Shown: piece by piece, positions 10,470-19,611 of the stretch
Position numbering within the stretch: the first letter of the stretch is position 1
Layout: each line of letters opens with the position of its first letter
From: Acinetobacter sp. XS-4
GTDB taxonomy: Bacteria > Pseudomonadota > Gammaproteobacteria > Pseudomonadales > Moraxellaceae
Direction: 5' to 3'
NCBI RefSeq assembly: GCF_023920705.1
Contig: NZ_CP094657.1
Location: 186,001-250,000 of the forward strand
DNA: 64,000 bases
Program-made: the position numbers and the translations under genes
Notes under the pieces: model-generated
Database searches by the model: none
Told to the model about the DNA's origin: nothing
Seen by the model: only the letters and a program-made list of their open reading frames with translations

Positions 10470-10580
10470 GCAAAGTTCACTGCCTAACGTTTTTAGGGTT
10501 TAAAGTGCTTTCCCAGATACGATGTGCGTAGCACATCAGATTTTACGAGCTCAGCTTTCCCCAAGGTTGAGCTTTTTTTT
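10470..10580 (+). ncRNA. candidate small RNA with strong terminator
   Basis: No gene on the plus strand reads into this point, because the porin gene is leftward and starts 500 bp away. Yet there is a near-ideal terminator: an 11 bp stem (10548-10558 with 10563-10573, two wobbles) with a CCCC loop and eight T. Just before it is a perfect hairpin GATGTGC-GTA-GCACATC at 10521-10537. Together these suggest a short stable RNA ending at about 10580. The 5' end is a guess and no family was recognised. Confidence 0.4.
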
Positions 10581-10643
10581 ATCTATAAGAAAATCTTAAA
10601 ATTATAATAATAATTACATGAAATTTATTTAAAAAATATTAGA

Positions 10644-10725
10644 CCAAAAAGAACCCAGCTTTAAGCTGGGTTGTGGATGCTGGGAGAAGTGCATCCAAGA
10701 GGATAACTAAATATGTTTTACTATC
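10644..10725 (-). ncRNA. candidate minus-strand small RNA with C-rich loop
   Basis: On the minus strand a hairpin GGATGC/GCATCC (691-696 with 675-680) exposes the loop ACTTCTCCCA. It is followed by a terminator hairpin with arms AACCCAGC and GCTGGGTT (652-672) and five T. A C-rich single-stranded loop that could pair with Shine-Dalgarno GGGAG is a common feature of bacterial regulatory RNAs. A weak TTTACA with 17 bp spacing to AATGAT lies upstream. The 5' end is uncertain. Confidence 0.4.
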
Positions 10726-10950
10726 ATTACTAAATTTCTTTCATCTGTAAAATAGAGTTTTTTTATAAAAATTATTTAATTTTTCGATACCATTTATTTA
10801 AGCTTACTAAAACGTAGAAGTCGTATAATTATTAAAAGAGAAATGAAGGGTTTATTGATGAAATTCTAGTTATTAAAATGCTAGGATGGATTTAAGCCTA
10901 ATTTATATCGTATTAAAAATGGCAGGACATTTACGGAGTACCAGCTAGAA

Positions 10951-12660
10951 ATGTCAGGATTACGTTCAGAGCATATTAGTAATCGACTGTTCTTTTTCAT
11001 GCTGGTTATTATTTTGTCCTTATTATTCATGGCTGTACCACTTATTGTGGGAAGCTATCAGGATTATATAAAAACTAGACAGGCCTTAGCCGAAATAAAA
11101 AGTTTAAGAGCGGTAGCTGATATTGCCTATAAAATTTCTAAAGAGCGTGCTCCCGCTAATAAAATGATGTCGAGCAGTCCTCATGATTTATTAAAGAATC
11201 AGCAAGAGTTAAAAAAATTTCGTTTAATTGTTGATGCACAAATTGATACAAGCATTCTTATCTTAAAACAAGCAGGCTATGTTTCATTAGCAAATGAGCT
11301 GCAAACTAATTTCAAAGAAAATCTTAGACAAGCCCGACGTGTCGTTGATTATTATGGTGAAACTCCCTATGGAGCGAGAACTTCTGTTCAAATGGATAAT
11401 GCCATTTTGGGAATGTTTGGAGTCTGGGACAATTGTAGGGAAATACTGCAAAAACTGATGTTGCAGTTAAAAAGTAAAGATAGTCGTATTTCTAATTACT
11501 TTACGCTTATTATTGTTCTAACCGATATGCGCGATCAGGCGGGGCGGATGGCGTCTAATATTATTGCTCCTGTGAGCTTTAATGAAGAAATTCCAAGTAA
11601 TAACCGCGCACGTTCTTTACAAACTCAGCACCAAGCTCGATATTTATGGATTTTGGTTGATACCTTGCAGCCTGAGCAGGCAAAGACCCCTGAATACCGT
11701 CGATTATATTCCCGAGTGAAATCAGAATTTATAGATAAAGGTATTCCGATAGTACAAAACTTATTAGAAGAAAGCCAAAAAGGGGAGCCATATGATTTAA
11801 ATGGCACTCAACTGACAGAAGCAATCGTAGGTAAATTTACTACTGTGGTTGATTTACAAAGTTATATTCTTGATGAAAGTGTCATGATTGCAACTCAAGA
11901 AAATATAATTGCTCGAAATGGTTTTCTTTTAACTTTATTAATTTCTTTAATTTCTTTAGCTACAGCATTACTTACGCTTAATTATGCGCAAAGAAGAGTA
12001 TTTTCGCCTTTAATAAAAGCAAGAACTTTAATTTTAGATTTATCGCGTAGTTCTAATCATTGGACAGATGAGATGAATATAACAACAAAAGGTGAATTTC
12101 TTTCCCTATTTGAGGCGATTGATCGATTACAGCGTATGTTGCAACAACGCGATGCCTTTGAATTTCAATTAAAGAATATTGCCAATACAGACCCATTAAC
12201 AGGTGTACCCAACCGTCTAGCTTTATCTGAATATTTAAAAATTGTTGAAAGTTACCCTCAAAAATTTACGCAGACTTGTTTAATGATTATAGATATTGAT
12301 CGTTTTAAACAGGTGAATGACCAATATGGGCATATTGTAGGTGATCATGTCATTGTCAGTATTGCCGAACAGTTAAAGCAAAATATCCGAAGTTCGGATT
12401 TAATTGTTCGCTATGGTGGAGATGAGTTTTTAATATTATTAGAGCAGGTACAATTCGTAGATGCTCGCCTTTTAGCTGAAAAAATTCGGATTGCGATTTC
12501 TTTAGAAGAGATTTGTTTGTCTGGTTCAGATGAAAAATTACATGTGTCTGTCAGTATTGGTTTTGCGATAGGCGCGACGAGTTGGATCGAACTCTTAGAG
12601 AAAGCTGACCGTTCACTATTAAGAGCTAAAGCCCGAGGCCGGAATGCAGTTGAGGGATAA
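10951..12660 (+). CDS. membrane-anchored diguanylate cyclase
   Basis: Makes cyclic di-GMP from two GTP. A first membrane helix (about 12-36) and a second (about 325-345) flank a roughly 290-residue, helix-rich periplasmic sensor region of unknown ligand. The C-terminal 170 residues are a GGDEF domain with intact GGDEF at 489-493, preceded by the allosteric inhibitory motif RSSD at 480-483. An active, product-inhibited enzyme is therefore expected. No EAL domain is present. It is monocistronic, and a shared terminator separates it from uvrA. Confidence 0.92.
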   Translation: MSGLRSEHISNRLFFFMLVIILSLLFMAVPLIVGSYQDYIKTRQALAEIKSLRAVADIAYKISKERAPANKMMSSSPHDLLKNQQELKKFRLIVDAQIDTSILILKQAGYVSLANELQTNFKENLRQARRVVDYYGETPYGARTSVQMDNAILGMFGVWDNCREILQKLMLQLKSKDSRISNYFTLIIVLTDMRDQAGRMASNIIAPVSFNEEIPSNNRARSLQTQHQARYLWILVDTLQPEQAKTPEYRRLYSRVKSEFIDKGIPIVQNLLEESQKGEPYDLNGTQLTEAIVGKFTTVVDLQSYILDESVMIATQENIIARNGFLLTLLISLISLATALLTLNYAQRRVFSPLIKARTLILDLSRSSNHWTDEMNITTKGEFLSLFEAIDRLQRMLQQRDAFEFQLKNIANTDPLTGVPNRLALSEYLKIVESYPQKFTQTCLMIIDIDRFKQVNDQYGHIVGDHVIVSIAEQLKQNIRSSDLIVRYGGDEFLILLEQVQFVDARLLAEKIRIAISLEEICLSGSDEKLHVSVSIGFAIGATSWIELLEKADRSLLRAKARGRNAVEG

Positions 12661-12688
12661 AAAAGCCGGAAATGATTTCCGGCTTTTT
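12659..12688. terminator. bidirectional terminator between the cyclase gene and uvrA
   Basis: AAAAGCCGGAAAT and ATTTCCGGCTTTT form a 13 bp stem around one base, with A and T runs on both sides, between convergent genes. Confidence 0.88.
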
Positions 12689-12698
12689 ATTCAATAAA

Positions 12699-15530
12699 TT
12701 ACTTCAACATCGGTTTTAAGAAACGACCTGTATGGGAAATCTTAACCTCGGCCACTTGTTCAGGTGTGCCTTCAGCAATGATCATCCCACCGCCCGAACC
12801 ACCTTCTGGGCCTAAATCTACAACCCAGTCCGCTGTTTTAATGACGTCAAGGTTATGTTCAATCACCACAATGGTATTACCCTTGTTGCGTAGCTCATGC
12901 AAAATATCGAGTAACTTGGCAATATCGTGGAAATGTAGACCTGTTGTCGGTTCATCCAAGATATAAAGAGTTTTACCCGTATCTCGTTTTGCTAACTCAC
13001 GTGCGAGTTTTACACGCTGTGCTTCACCACCAGAGAGTGTAGTCGCAGCTTGACCTAAACGAATATAGCCTAAGCCAACTTGAGTTAAGGTCTCCAAGCG
13101 ACGGTGGATGACCGGAATTGCACTAAAAAATTCAGCAGCATCTTCGACAGTCATTTCTAAAACATCAGAAATGTTTTTGCCTTTATAGCCGACTTCAAGC
13201 GTTTCACGGTTATAACGTTTGCCATGGCACGCATCGCAAGGCACATACATGTCTGGCAAGAAGTGCATCGCAACTTTAATCATGCCGTCGCCTTCACAGG
13301 CTTCACAGCGTCCGCCTTTTACGTTAAACGAGAAACGACCTGCACTATAACCACGCGCTTTTGCCTCAGGCGTTTGAGAAAATAACTCACGGATTGGCGT
13401 AAATAAGCCTGTGTACGTTGCAGGGTTAGAGCGTGGTGTACGTCCAATCGGGCTTTGGTCAATATCAACGACTTTATCTAGATGTTGAAGACCATCAATT
13501 GAATCAAACTTCTCTGCTGTTAATGTGGTTGCACCATTGAGCTGTGTAGCCGCTAATGGAAGCAAAGTACGGTTAATGAGTGTCGATTTACCTGAACCTG
13601 AAACGCCAGTCACGCAAGTCATAATGCCGAGCGGAATAGTTAAATCGACATTTTTTAAGTTATGGCCTGCTGCACCTGAAAGTTTAATGAACTCATCTGG
13701 GCGTGGTGATTGAGTCCGTTGTTTTGGTATCTCAATTTTGCGTTTGCCTGAAAGGTACTGGCCTGTGAGTGAATCAGCATGATTAGCTAATTCATCATAA
13801 GTTCCTTCGGCAATAATCACACCGCCATGTATCCCAGCCCCTGGACCGATATCAATAATATGGTCGGCTGCACGAATTGCATCTTCATCGTGTTCAACGA
13901 CTAATACCGTATTACCTAAATCACGTAAGCGAATCAGCGTTTGTAATAGGCGATCATTATCGCGTTGATGTAGACCAATTGATGGTTCATCAAGGACATA
14001 CATCACACCCATTAAGCCTGCACCAATTTGTGAGGCTAAACGAATACGCTGTGCTTCACCGCCCGATAAGGTTTCGGCAGAACGAGCCAGACTTAAATAG
14101 TTAAGACCGACACTCACCAAGAAATGTAAACGTTCACGAATCTCTTTAAAGATTTTATCGGCGATTTCACCTTTAGCACCTTCAAGATTCAAGTCTTGAT
14201 AATAATTTTCGGCATCACCAATCGACATGCGAGTAATGTCGGCAATCGTTTTATCTTTAACACGAACATGACGTGAAATTTCATTTAGACGTGAGCCATC
14301 ACATGCATCACAAGCTGCATTAGATAGATATTGGGCTAAATCATCTCGTACATAGTTACTTTCAGTTTCACGGTAACGACGTTCAAGATGCGGCAAAATT
14401 CCTTCAAATGGTTGTACGCGTGTATGTTTACGGCCACGTTCATCGATATAACTTAAATCGACTTTTTCTTTGCCCGTACCTTGTAAGAATTTCTTTTGAG
14501 TGTCTTTATCTAGCTTGTTCCAAGGCGTATCAAGTTGAAAACCAAAATGATCGGCAACTTTTTGCAGCATTGAATAATAATATGGACGTTGACGATCCCA
14601 TCCACGAATAGCCCCTTCACTAATTGCAAGATCAGGATTTGGAATGAGCTTTTCAGAACTAAAATGACTGCGTGTACCTAAGCCATCACAAACAGGGCAG
14701 GCACCGAACGGGTTGTTAAATGAAAATAAGCGAGGCTCAAGCTCTGCGACTGCGCGATCACATTCAGGACATGAATGCTTTGCAGAAAAAACACGATCAG
14801 GATGTTCGCCATTCATCCATGACAAAACAGCAATATCACCACCTAAACGCAGTGCAGTTTCAAATGACTCTGCAATACGGTTACCTAAGTCTTCACGCAC
14901 TTTAAAGCGGTCAACGACAACTTCGATGGTATGTTTTTTCTTTTTGTCGAGTTCGGGTGGCGTATCAATATCAATGATTTCACCATCAACACGTGCTCGT
15001 ACAAAGCCTTGGCCTTGCAATTGTTCGAACAGGTTACTGTATTCACCTTTACGCTCACGCACGACAGGGGCAAGTAGCATGAGTGCTGTGCCTTCCTCAA
15101 GCGTTTTTACTGCATCGACCATTTCAGAAATAGTTTGCGCAACCATCGGCAAGTCGTGTTCAGGGCAGTAAGGTGTGCCGACACGTGCATAAAGCAAACG
15201 CAAATAGTCATAAATTTCGGTAATGGTACCTACCGTTGAACGGGGGTTATGACTGGTAGACTTTTGCTCAATGGCAATCGCTGGTGATAAACCTTCAATT
15301 GAGTCAACTTCTGGTTTTTCCATTTGCGATAAAAACTGACGGGCATAGGCCGAAAGCGATTCGACGTAACGGCGTTGTCCTTCGGCATACAGGGTATCGA
15401 AGGCAAGAGAAGATTTTCCTGAACCTGATAACCCCGTAATTACCACAAACTTATCGCGTGGAATATCGAGAGACACATTTTTTAAATTATGGGTGCGTGC
15501 GCCTCGAATACGGATATGACTTTGGCTCAT
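12699..15530 (-). CDS. uvrA: excinuclease ABC subunit A
   Basis: ATPase that recognises bulky DNA damage with UvrB in nucleotide excision repair. The usual length of about 943 residues holds two ABC ATPase halves: Walker [10 protein letters not shown] at about 33-41 and [10 protein letters not shown] near 640. Each half has an LSGGEAQR signature, and there are zinc-binding CxxC pairs (CPEC...CPVC and CEAC...CDAC). The ATG at 15530 gives the conserved start [17 protein letters not shown]; a TTG four codons upstream is less likely. I saw no obvious LexA-type box, as expected for Acinetobacter. Confidence 0.97.
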   Translation of the reverse strand: MSQSHIRIRGARTHNLKNVSLDIPRDKFVVITGLSGSGKSSLAFDTLYAEGQRRYVESLSAYARQFLSQMEKPEVDSIEGLSPAIAIEQKSTSHNPRSTVGTITEIYDYLRLLYARVGTPYCPEHDLPMVAQTISEMVDAVKTLEEGTALMLLAPVVRERKGEYSNLFEQLQGQGFVRARVDGEIIDIDTPPELDKKKKHTIEVVVDRFKVREDLGNRIAESFETALRLGGDIAVLSWMNGEHPDRVFSAKHSCPECDRAVAELEPRLFSFNNPFGACPVCDGLGTRSHFSSEKLIPNPDLAISEGAIRGWDRQRPYYYSMLQKVADHFGFQLDTPWNKLDKDTQKKFLQGTGKEKVDLSYIDERGRKHTRVQPFEGILPHLERRYRETESNYVRDDLAQYLSNAACDACDGSRLNEISRHVRVKDKTIADITRMSIGDAENYYQDLNLEGAKGEIADKIFKEIRERLHFLVSVGLNYLSLARSAETLSGGEAQRIRLASQIGAGLMGVMYVLDEPSIGLHQRDNDRLLQTLIRLRDLGNTVLVVEHDEDAIRAADHIIDIGPGAGIHGGVIIAEGTYDELANHADSLTGQYLSGKRKIEIPKQRTQSPRPDEFIKLSGAAGHNLKNVDLTIPLGIMTCVTGVSGSGKSTLINRTLLPLAATQLNGATTLTAEKFDSIDGLQHLDKVVDIDQSPIGRTPRSNPATYTGLFTPIRELFSQTPEAKARGYSAGRFSFNVKGGRCEACEGDGMIKVAMHFLPDMYVPCDACHGKRYNRETLEVGYKGKNISDVLEMTVEDAAEFFSAIPVIHRRLETLTQVGLGYIRLGQAATTLSGGEAQRVKLARELAKRDTGKTLYILDEPTTGLHFHDIAKLLDILHELRNKGNTIVVIEHNLDVIKTADWVVDLGPEGGSGGGMIIAEGTPEQVAEVKISHTGRFLKPMLK

Positions 15531-15789
15531 AAAACATCTCAATTATGTATTGATGAAAATTTAGGTGTTGATTGATCAGTCTTGTGCATTGTGACTGGTT
15601 ATAAACAACAGACCCTATATATGATAACGATTTAAAATTGTTCAAGTGGTACAAAATGATTTAAAGCGACAAATTGTGACGGTTAAACGACAATCGACAA
15701 AATTTGTTTAATTAAGCAGGTTGTATTTTTAACATCCCTCTCTTTTGATTTCTACTCTTAGCAAATTTTAATGAGCAACATAATTTTAC

Positions 15790-15804
15790 TAGACGACTGG
15801 TCTA
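15790..15804. promoter_or_regulatory. inverted repeat, likely operator of the downstream TetR regulator
   Basis: TAGAC-GACTG-GTCTA, a 5 bp inverted repeat with 5 bp spacer, sits 22 bp before the TetR-family start codon. Operators of NemR/AcuR-type TetR regulators have the same TAGAC...GTCTA form, so autoregulation of the TetR-oxidoreductase operon is likely. Confidence 0.6.
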
Positions 15805-15825
15805 ATAGTGGGGTATGGTGTCTGC

Positions 15826-16428
15826 ATGAAACGATTAAATAAAAGCGAAACTACGCGACAACATATTTTGGATACAAGCTTTGAGCTGGTATTACACAAA
15901 GGATTTGTCGGTGTTGGTTTGCAAGAAATTTTAAAGACTTGTGACGTACCCAAAGGTTCGTTCTATCACTACTTTGCTTCGAAAGAGGCATTTGGCTGTG
16001 CCTTGCTAGAGCAATACATGGCCAATTATAAAGTTCGTATGGAACAACTTTGGCAGCACAGTGAGCAAAGTGCTCATGCCCGTTTAATGGCGTTGTGGCA
16101 GGCGTGGATTGATGATCCCGTATATGGCAGCTGGGCTGAAAACTGCTTGATTGTGAAATTGGCGGCAGAGGTTTCTGATTTGTCGGAAGATATGCGCCAA
16201 ATTCTCAATGACGGTGTGTGCAAATTAACGCAGCGTCTGGCTTTGCTACTCAAAGAAGGACAACAAGAAGGGTCAATTCCAAAACATATTGAACCTTTGA
16301 AAACTGCGCAAGTCATGTATCAGTTGTGGTTGGGTGCAGCTTTACTCACAAAATTATCGCAAGACAAAGTACATCTACATCTAGCTTTAGAAACGACCCA
16401 ACAACTCTTAAAACCGATAGAGGAATAA
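15826..16428 (+). CDS. TetR/AcrR family transcriptional regulator (NemR/AcuR-like)
   Basis: Predicted repressor of the operon it heads. The N-terminal TetR helix-turn-helix spans about residues 5-50 and contains VGLQEILKTCDVPKGSFYHYF, split here by the family pattern; the remainder is a helical ligand-binding domain. The ATG at 15826 is chosen; a GTG and ATG slightly upstream in frame are possible but lie closer to the operator. It is followed after three bases by an oxidoreductase gene, which suggests a response to electrophiles or quinones, as for NemR. The inducer is not known. Confidence 0.85.
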   Translation: MKRLNKSETTRQHILDTSFELVLHKGFVGVGLQEILKTCDVPKGSFYHYFASKEAFGCALLEQYMANYKVRMEQLWQHSEQSAHARLMALWQAWIDDPVYGSWAENCLIVKLAAEVSDLSEDMRQILNDGVCKLTQRLALLLKEGQQEGSIPKHIEPLKTAQVMYQLWLGAALLTKLSQDKVHLHLALETTQQLLKPIEE

Positions 16429-16431
16429 AGA

Positions 16432-17409
16432 ATGCGAAGTATTATCCATGGTAATTTTGGCGAACCTGTAGACGTTTTAGAGCAGACGGATATGCCAAAG
16501 CCAGAACCAAAAGCAGGCGAAGTGCGTATTAAAACCATTATGTCTCCAATTCATAATCATGATGTATGGACAGTACGTGGAAGCTATGGCTACAAGCCAA
16601 CTTTACCTGCGATTGGTGGTAGTGAAGCCGTTGGTATTATTGATGCGCTCGGTGAAGGCGTTACTCATGTACAGGTAGGGCAACGTATCGCAGTTGCATC
16701 TGTGCATGGCAGTTGGGCTGAATATTTTATTGCACCAGCGCAAGGGCTTATTCCACTCAATAATGAAATTGATGATGAAACAGCAGCGCAACTGATTGGT
16801 ATGCCAATTAGTGCTCTCATGTTATTGGACTTTGTAAATATTCAACAGGGTCAATGGCTCATTCAAAACACGGCAAATGGTGCAGTCGGTAAAACAGTTG
16901 CGATGATTGCACAGGCACGGGGTTTACCTGTGATTAATCTAGTTCGTCGTACTGATGCAATTGCTGAAATGCAAGCATTAGGTATTCAACATGTTGTTGC
17001 GACTGATCAACCAAATTGGAAAGAGCAAGTTAAACAGATTCATGGCGACCAACCTCTCATTGCTGGTGTGGACTCGATTGGTGGCAGCGCAAGTGGTGAA
17101 ATGCTGAATTTACTTAGTGAAAATAGCCTATTGGTTTCGTTTGGCAGTATGACTGGTGAAACCATGCAAATTTCATCGGGCGATCTAATTTTCAAACAAG
17201 CAACAGTAAAAGGTTTCTGGGCGAGTGTGGTCAACAAAGAAATGCCAGCAGCTCGTAAAAAGGAACTAATTGTTGAGTTATTAACGTTAGCAACTCAGAA
17301 AAAATTAATCCTTCCTGTAGAAGGTGTGTTTAGTTTTGATGAGATTAAAACAGCAGCCCAAAGAGCAACACAAGGTGCTCGCCAAGGCAAAGTGTTGTTA
17401 AAACCGTAA
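16432..17409 (+). CDS. medium-chain NADPH:quinone / enoyl reductase-like oxidoreductase
   Basis: Zinc-independent MDR family enzyme of 325 residues. The N-terminal GroES-like domain contains GGSEAVGIIDALGEGV; the nucleotide-binding domain starts around NTANGAVGKTVAMIAQARG, a Rossmann GxxxGxxxxxxA-type motif. The cysteine and histidine zinc ligands of alcohol dehydrogenases are absent. It probably reduces quinones or unsaturated carbonyls with NADPH. It follows the TetR gene by three bases and is very likely controlled by it. Confidence 0.85.
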   Translation: MRSIIHGNFGEPVDVLEQTDMPKPEPKAGEVRIKTIMSPIHNHDVWTVRGSYGYKPTLPAIGGSEAVGIIDALGEGVTHVQVGQRIAVASVHGSWAEYFIAPAQGLIPLNNEIDDETAAQLIGMPISALMLLDFVNIQQGQWLIQNTANGAVGKTVAMIAQARGLPVINLVRRTDAIAEMQALGIQHVVATDQPNWKEQVKQIHGDQPLIAGVDSIGGSASGEMLNLLSENSLLVSFGSMTGETMQISSGDLIFKQATVKGFWASVVNKEMPAARKKELIVELLTLATQKKLILPVEGVFSFDEIKTAAQRATQGARQGKVLLKP

Positions 17410-17415
17410 AACACT

Positions 17416-17445
17416 AAAAGATCAGTCGAGAGACTGATCTTTTTT
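17416..17445 (+). terminator. terminator after the oxidoreductase gene
   Basis: AAAAGATCAGTC and GACTGATCTTTT around GAGA, with a T run. It separates the oxidoreductase from the DUF1304 gene, although some read-through is possible. Confidence 0.8.
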
Positions 17446-17474
17446 CATATCTTTAAAATAAAAAGGAAAATTGT

Positions 17475-17828
17475 ATGATCGGACAAATATTCATTGCGCT
17501 TATTGCCATATTACATGTCTACATTTTGGTGTTAGAGATGTTTTTGTGGGACAAGCCTTATGGCATGAAAGCATTTGGAAATAATGCAGAGAAAGCAAAA
17601 CTCACCAAAGTGATGGCACAAAACCAAGGTCTTTATAATGGCTTTTTAGCAGCGGGTTTATTTTGGTCTTTATTGGCTGATGCACCATTTGCCACATCAA
17701 TTGCCAACTTCTTTTTAGGCTGTGTACTCATTGCAGGTATTTATGGCGGTCTGACTGCTAGTAAAAAGATTATTTATATTCAGGCAGTTCCCGCTTTAAT
17801 TGCTTTAGTCGCTGTTAATTTTCTCTGA
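17475..17828 (+). CDS. DUF1304 family membrane protein
   Basis: Small inner membrane protein of 117 residues with four hydrophobic helices. The family pattern is recognisable: an N-terminal helix ending LEMFLWDKP, then AQNQGLYNGFLAAGL. AAAAGGAAAA precedes the ATG. It lies 65 bp after the oxidoreductase gene. Family function is not established. Confidence 0.8.
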   Translation: MIGQIFIALIAILHVYILVLEMFLWDKPYGMKAFGNNAEKAKLTKVMAQNQGLYNGFLAAGLFWSLLADAPFATSIANFFLGCVLIAGIYGGLTASKKIIYIQAVPALIALVAVNFL

Positions 17829-17879
17829 AAAGCGCAAAATACAGCGTTTTGAGTTGGAATGATCAGGTAGGATCAGCGC

Positions 17880-18221
17880 ATGTGGGCGTTATTTTTTAAA
17901 TGTATGTTGGGGGCAGGTGTTGTCCTCATTATTTCGATTTTATCGAAAAGTAAGGCATTTTATATTGCAGGTTTGGTTCCGCTTTTTCCTACCTTTGCTT
18001 TGATTGCTCATGTGATTGTTTTTCAGCAAAAAGGGGCCGAGGCATTACAGAAAACGGCTTTGTTTGGTCTATGGTCACTTATTCCCTATGCCATTTATTT
18101 AGTGGCCGTCTATGTGCTGGCAACGCGTTTGTCGATGTGGTCTTGCCTAGGATTAGCAACCCTATGTTGGGTGGTCGCTGCGGCAGGTTTAATTTATGGC
18201 TGGCAGCTATTTCAGCATTAA
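17880..18221 (+). CDS. glpM: GlpM family membrane protein
   Basis: A 113-residue protein with four membrane helices, matching the GlpM family in length and in its N-terminal pattern (KCMLGAGVVLIISILSKSKAF, family-like, and AGLVPLFPTFALIAH). GlpM was described in Pseudomonas as a membrane protein affecting alginate production; its biochemical role is unclear. It starts 51 bp after the DUF1304 stop and may share its transcript. Confidence 0.75.
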   Translation: MWALFFKCMLGAGVVLIISILSKSKAFYIAGLVPLFPTFALIAHVIVFQQKGAEALQKTALFGLWSLIPYAIYLVAVYVLATRLSMWSCLGLATLCWVVAAAGLIYGWQLFQH

Positions 18222-18250
18222 AAGATTAAGAGAGACCCCTTAATCTTTTA
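18220..18250. terminator. bidirectional terminator between glpM and the SDR gene
   Basis: AAAAGATTAAG at 18220-18230 and CTTAATCTTTT at 18239-18249, between convergent genes. Confidence 0.8.
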
Positions 18251-18265
18251 AATTGCATTATTTTT

Positions 18266-19072
18266 TTATGACTGCTCAATAACACGGGTTTGGAGCATAC
18301 TTTCAACTAAATTAATCATCTTTTGGCGAGAAAGAATTCTAGGCAATTGAGATGTCAAATAGTTGCTACATCCAACCACAACTGTTGCTTTATTCTTATC
18401 TAATGCTCTAACCGTTGCAGATACAACATCCTCAACTGTAGAGCTTTTCATGCCGCTGGTGTCAGCATTTGCGACCTGAGTAAAATTGGTTTCGGTATTG
18501 CCCGGACAAACTGCCAGAAATTTAACTCCTGAAGAGCTATATTCTCCTGCAAGCGCTTCAGTAAACTGCAATACGTACGATTTACTAGCACCATAAACAG
18601 TAATATAGGGTAACGGCTGGAACGCACCTGTCGATGAAATATTAATCATGATGCCTTTTTTGTTCGCAAGCATGTGGGGCAAAAATAAATAACACAAAGA
18701 GGTTACGCTGTTGATATTAAGCGTGATCATTTCTTGATAGGTAGATACAGATTGATCTAAAAATTTAGTCCATTTTCCAAATCCTGCGTTGTTAATTAAA
18801 ATCTCTACCGATAATTTTCTCGCTTGTACTTCATCAAATAAGTTTTGAGCTGAATTCGCTTGAGCTAAATCTAAAACGATAACCTCAACATTTACGTTAT
18901 ATTTTTTTCTAAGTTCATCGGCTAAATCATTTAGTTTTTGCTCAGAGCGTGCTGTTAAAATTAAATGAATTCCTAAAGATGCAAATTCTTGAGCATAGGC
19001 CTTGCCTATTCCTGAAGATGCACCTGTAATTAATGCTGTTGAATTTTTAAATGTAGAAAGATGAGCGCTCAT
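18266..19072 (-). CDS. short-chain dehydrogenase/reductase
   Basis: NAD(P)-dependent oxidoreductase of 268 residues. The N-terminal cofactor motif is TGASSGIG; NNAG follows at about 93, and the catalytic serine is in ISSTG with YGASK (Tyr-x-x-x-Lys) downstream. The hydrophobic C-terminal region and the sequence FGKW after NNAG are like the YqjQ/DltE subgroup acting on lipid-type substrates, but the substrate is unknown. It lies 102 bp downstream of a MerR regulator on the same strand, so the two are probably functionally linked. Confidence 0.88.
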   Translation of the reverse strand: MSAHLSTFKNSTALITGASSGIGKAYAQEFASLGIHLILTARSEQKLNDLADELRKKYNVNVEVIVLDLAQANSAQNLFDEVQARKLSVEILINNAGFGKWTKFLDQSVSTYQEMITLNINSVTSLCYLFLPHMLANKKGIMINISSTGAFQPLPYITVYGASKSYVLQFTEALAGEYSSSGVKFLAVCPGNTETNFTQVANADTSGMKSSTVEDVVSATVRALDKNKATVVVGCSNYLTSQLPRILSRQKMINLVESMLQTRVIEQS

Positions 19073-19174
19073 TTTATTTATCCGTAATAAACGAAGTCAT
19101 TACGATAAACCTTTACCCTAAGGGCAGAGTCAAGCACTAATTTTGAAAGCTATTTCAAATTTTAATGAGCTGTT

Positions 19175-19546
19175 TTAAGCCGAAATCTTATTGGTAATAT
19201 AAGTTTGAATAATCTCATCTTCCAGTTCTTTTAAATCTTCTTGTAAACGGTTTAACGCTTTTTTTTGCTCAATAATTTGTTGATTCTTTTTTTGAATAAG
19301 TTGCTGTGCAATTTCTACAGGAAAGCGATTATTTTTATATTTTAAAGCTGACAGGTCATAAAGCTCGGAAAGGCTAAACCCAACAGCTTGTGCAAGGCGG
19401 ATCATCTTAACTGATTTGACATCAATCTCTTCATAAATACGATAATTGCCTTTTCTTTTTGCTACAGGGAGTAAGCCTAATTTTTCATAATGCCGAATGG
19501 CTTTAGGAGTGGCTCCAGTTAAAGATGCTAATTCGCCGATATACAT
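19175..19546 (-). CDS. MerR family transcriptional regulator
   Basis: A 123-residue regulator. The winged helix-turn-helix is at the N-terminus (MYIGELASLTGATPKAIRHY, then EKLGLLP), followed by a long coiled dimerisation helix with QQLIQKKNQQIIEQKKALNR. There is no C-terminal metal-binding cysteine cluster, so it is not a classical metal sensor. It precedes the SDR gene and likely controls it. Confidence 0.88.
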   Translation of the reverse strand: MYIGELASLTGATPKAIRHYEKLGLLPVAKRKGNYRIYEEIDVKSVKMIRLAQAVGFSLSELYDLSALKYKNNRFPVEIAQQLIQKKNQQIIEQKKALNRLQEDLKELEDEIIQTYITNKISA

Positions 19547-19565
19547 ATCTATCTCGCATTTTATT

Positions 19566-19600
19566 AAAAACGGTCAGCGTATTGAACGATCTGACCGATT
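19566..19600 (-). terminator. terminator after tenA
   Basis: CGGTCAG at 19571-19577 pairs with CTGACCG at 19591-19597. On the minus strand the hairpin is followed by TTTTT, directly after the tenA stop. Confidence 0.75.
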
Positions 19601-19611
19601 CTTTTGAAGTT

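Larger units (their letters stand above)
9945..10950. other. 1 kb intergenic region between the porin and diguanylate cyclase genes
   Basis: Very AT-rich with no credible open reading frame. It holds the porin promoter region on the left, the two candidate small RNAs in the middle (10470-10580 and 10644-10725), and the cyclase promoter region on the right. The cyclase start has GGAG upstream. Confidence 0.6.

Noticed and set aside
10712..10732. ATG frame of six codons rich in tyrosine after AGAGGA, looking like an attenuator leader peptide
   Set aside because: No terminator/antiterminator pair or biosynthetic gene follows, and the nearby hairpins fit a minus-strand RNA better.
14713..15171. 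152-residue frame on the plus strand inside uvrA
   Set aside because: Lies opposite a certain uvrA reading frame, with Ser/Thr/Arg-rich sequence and no ribosome site; a shadow frame.
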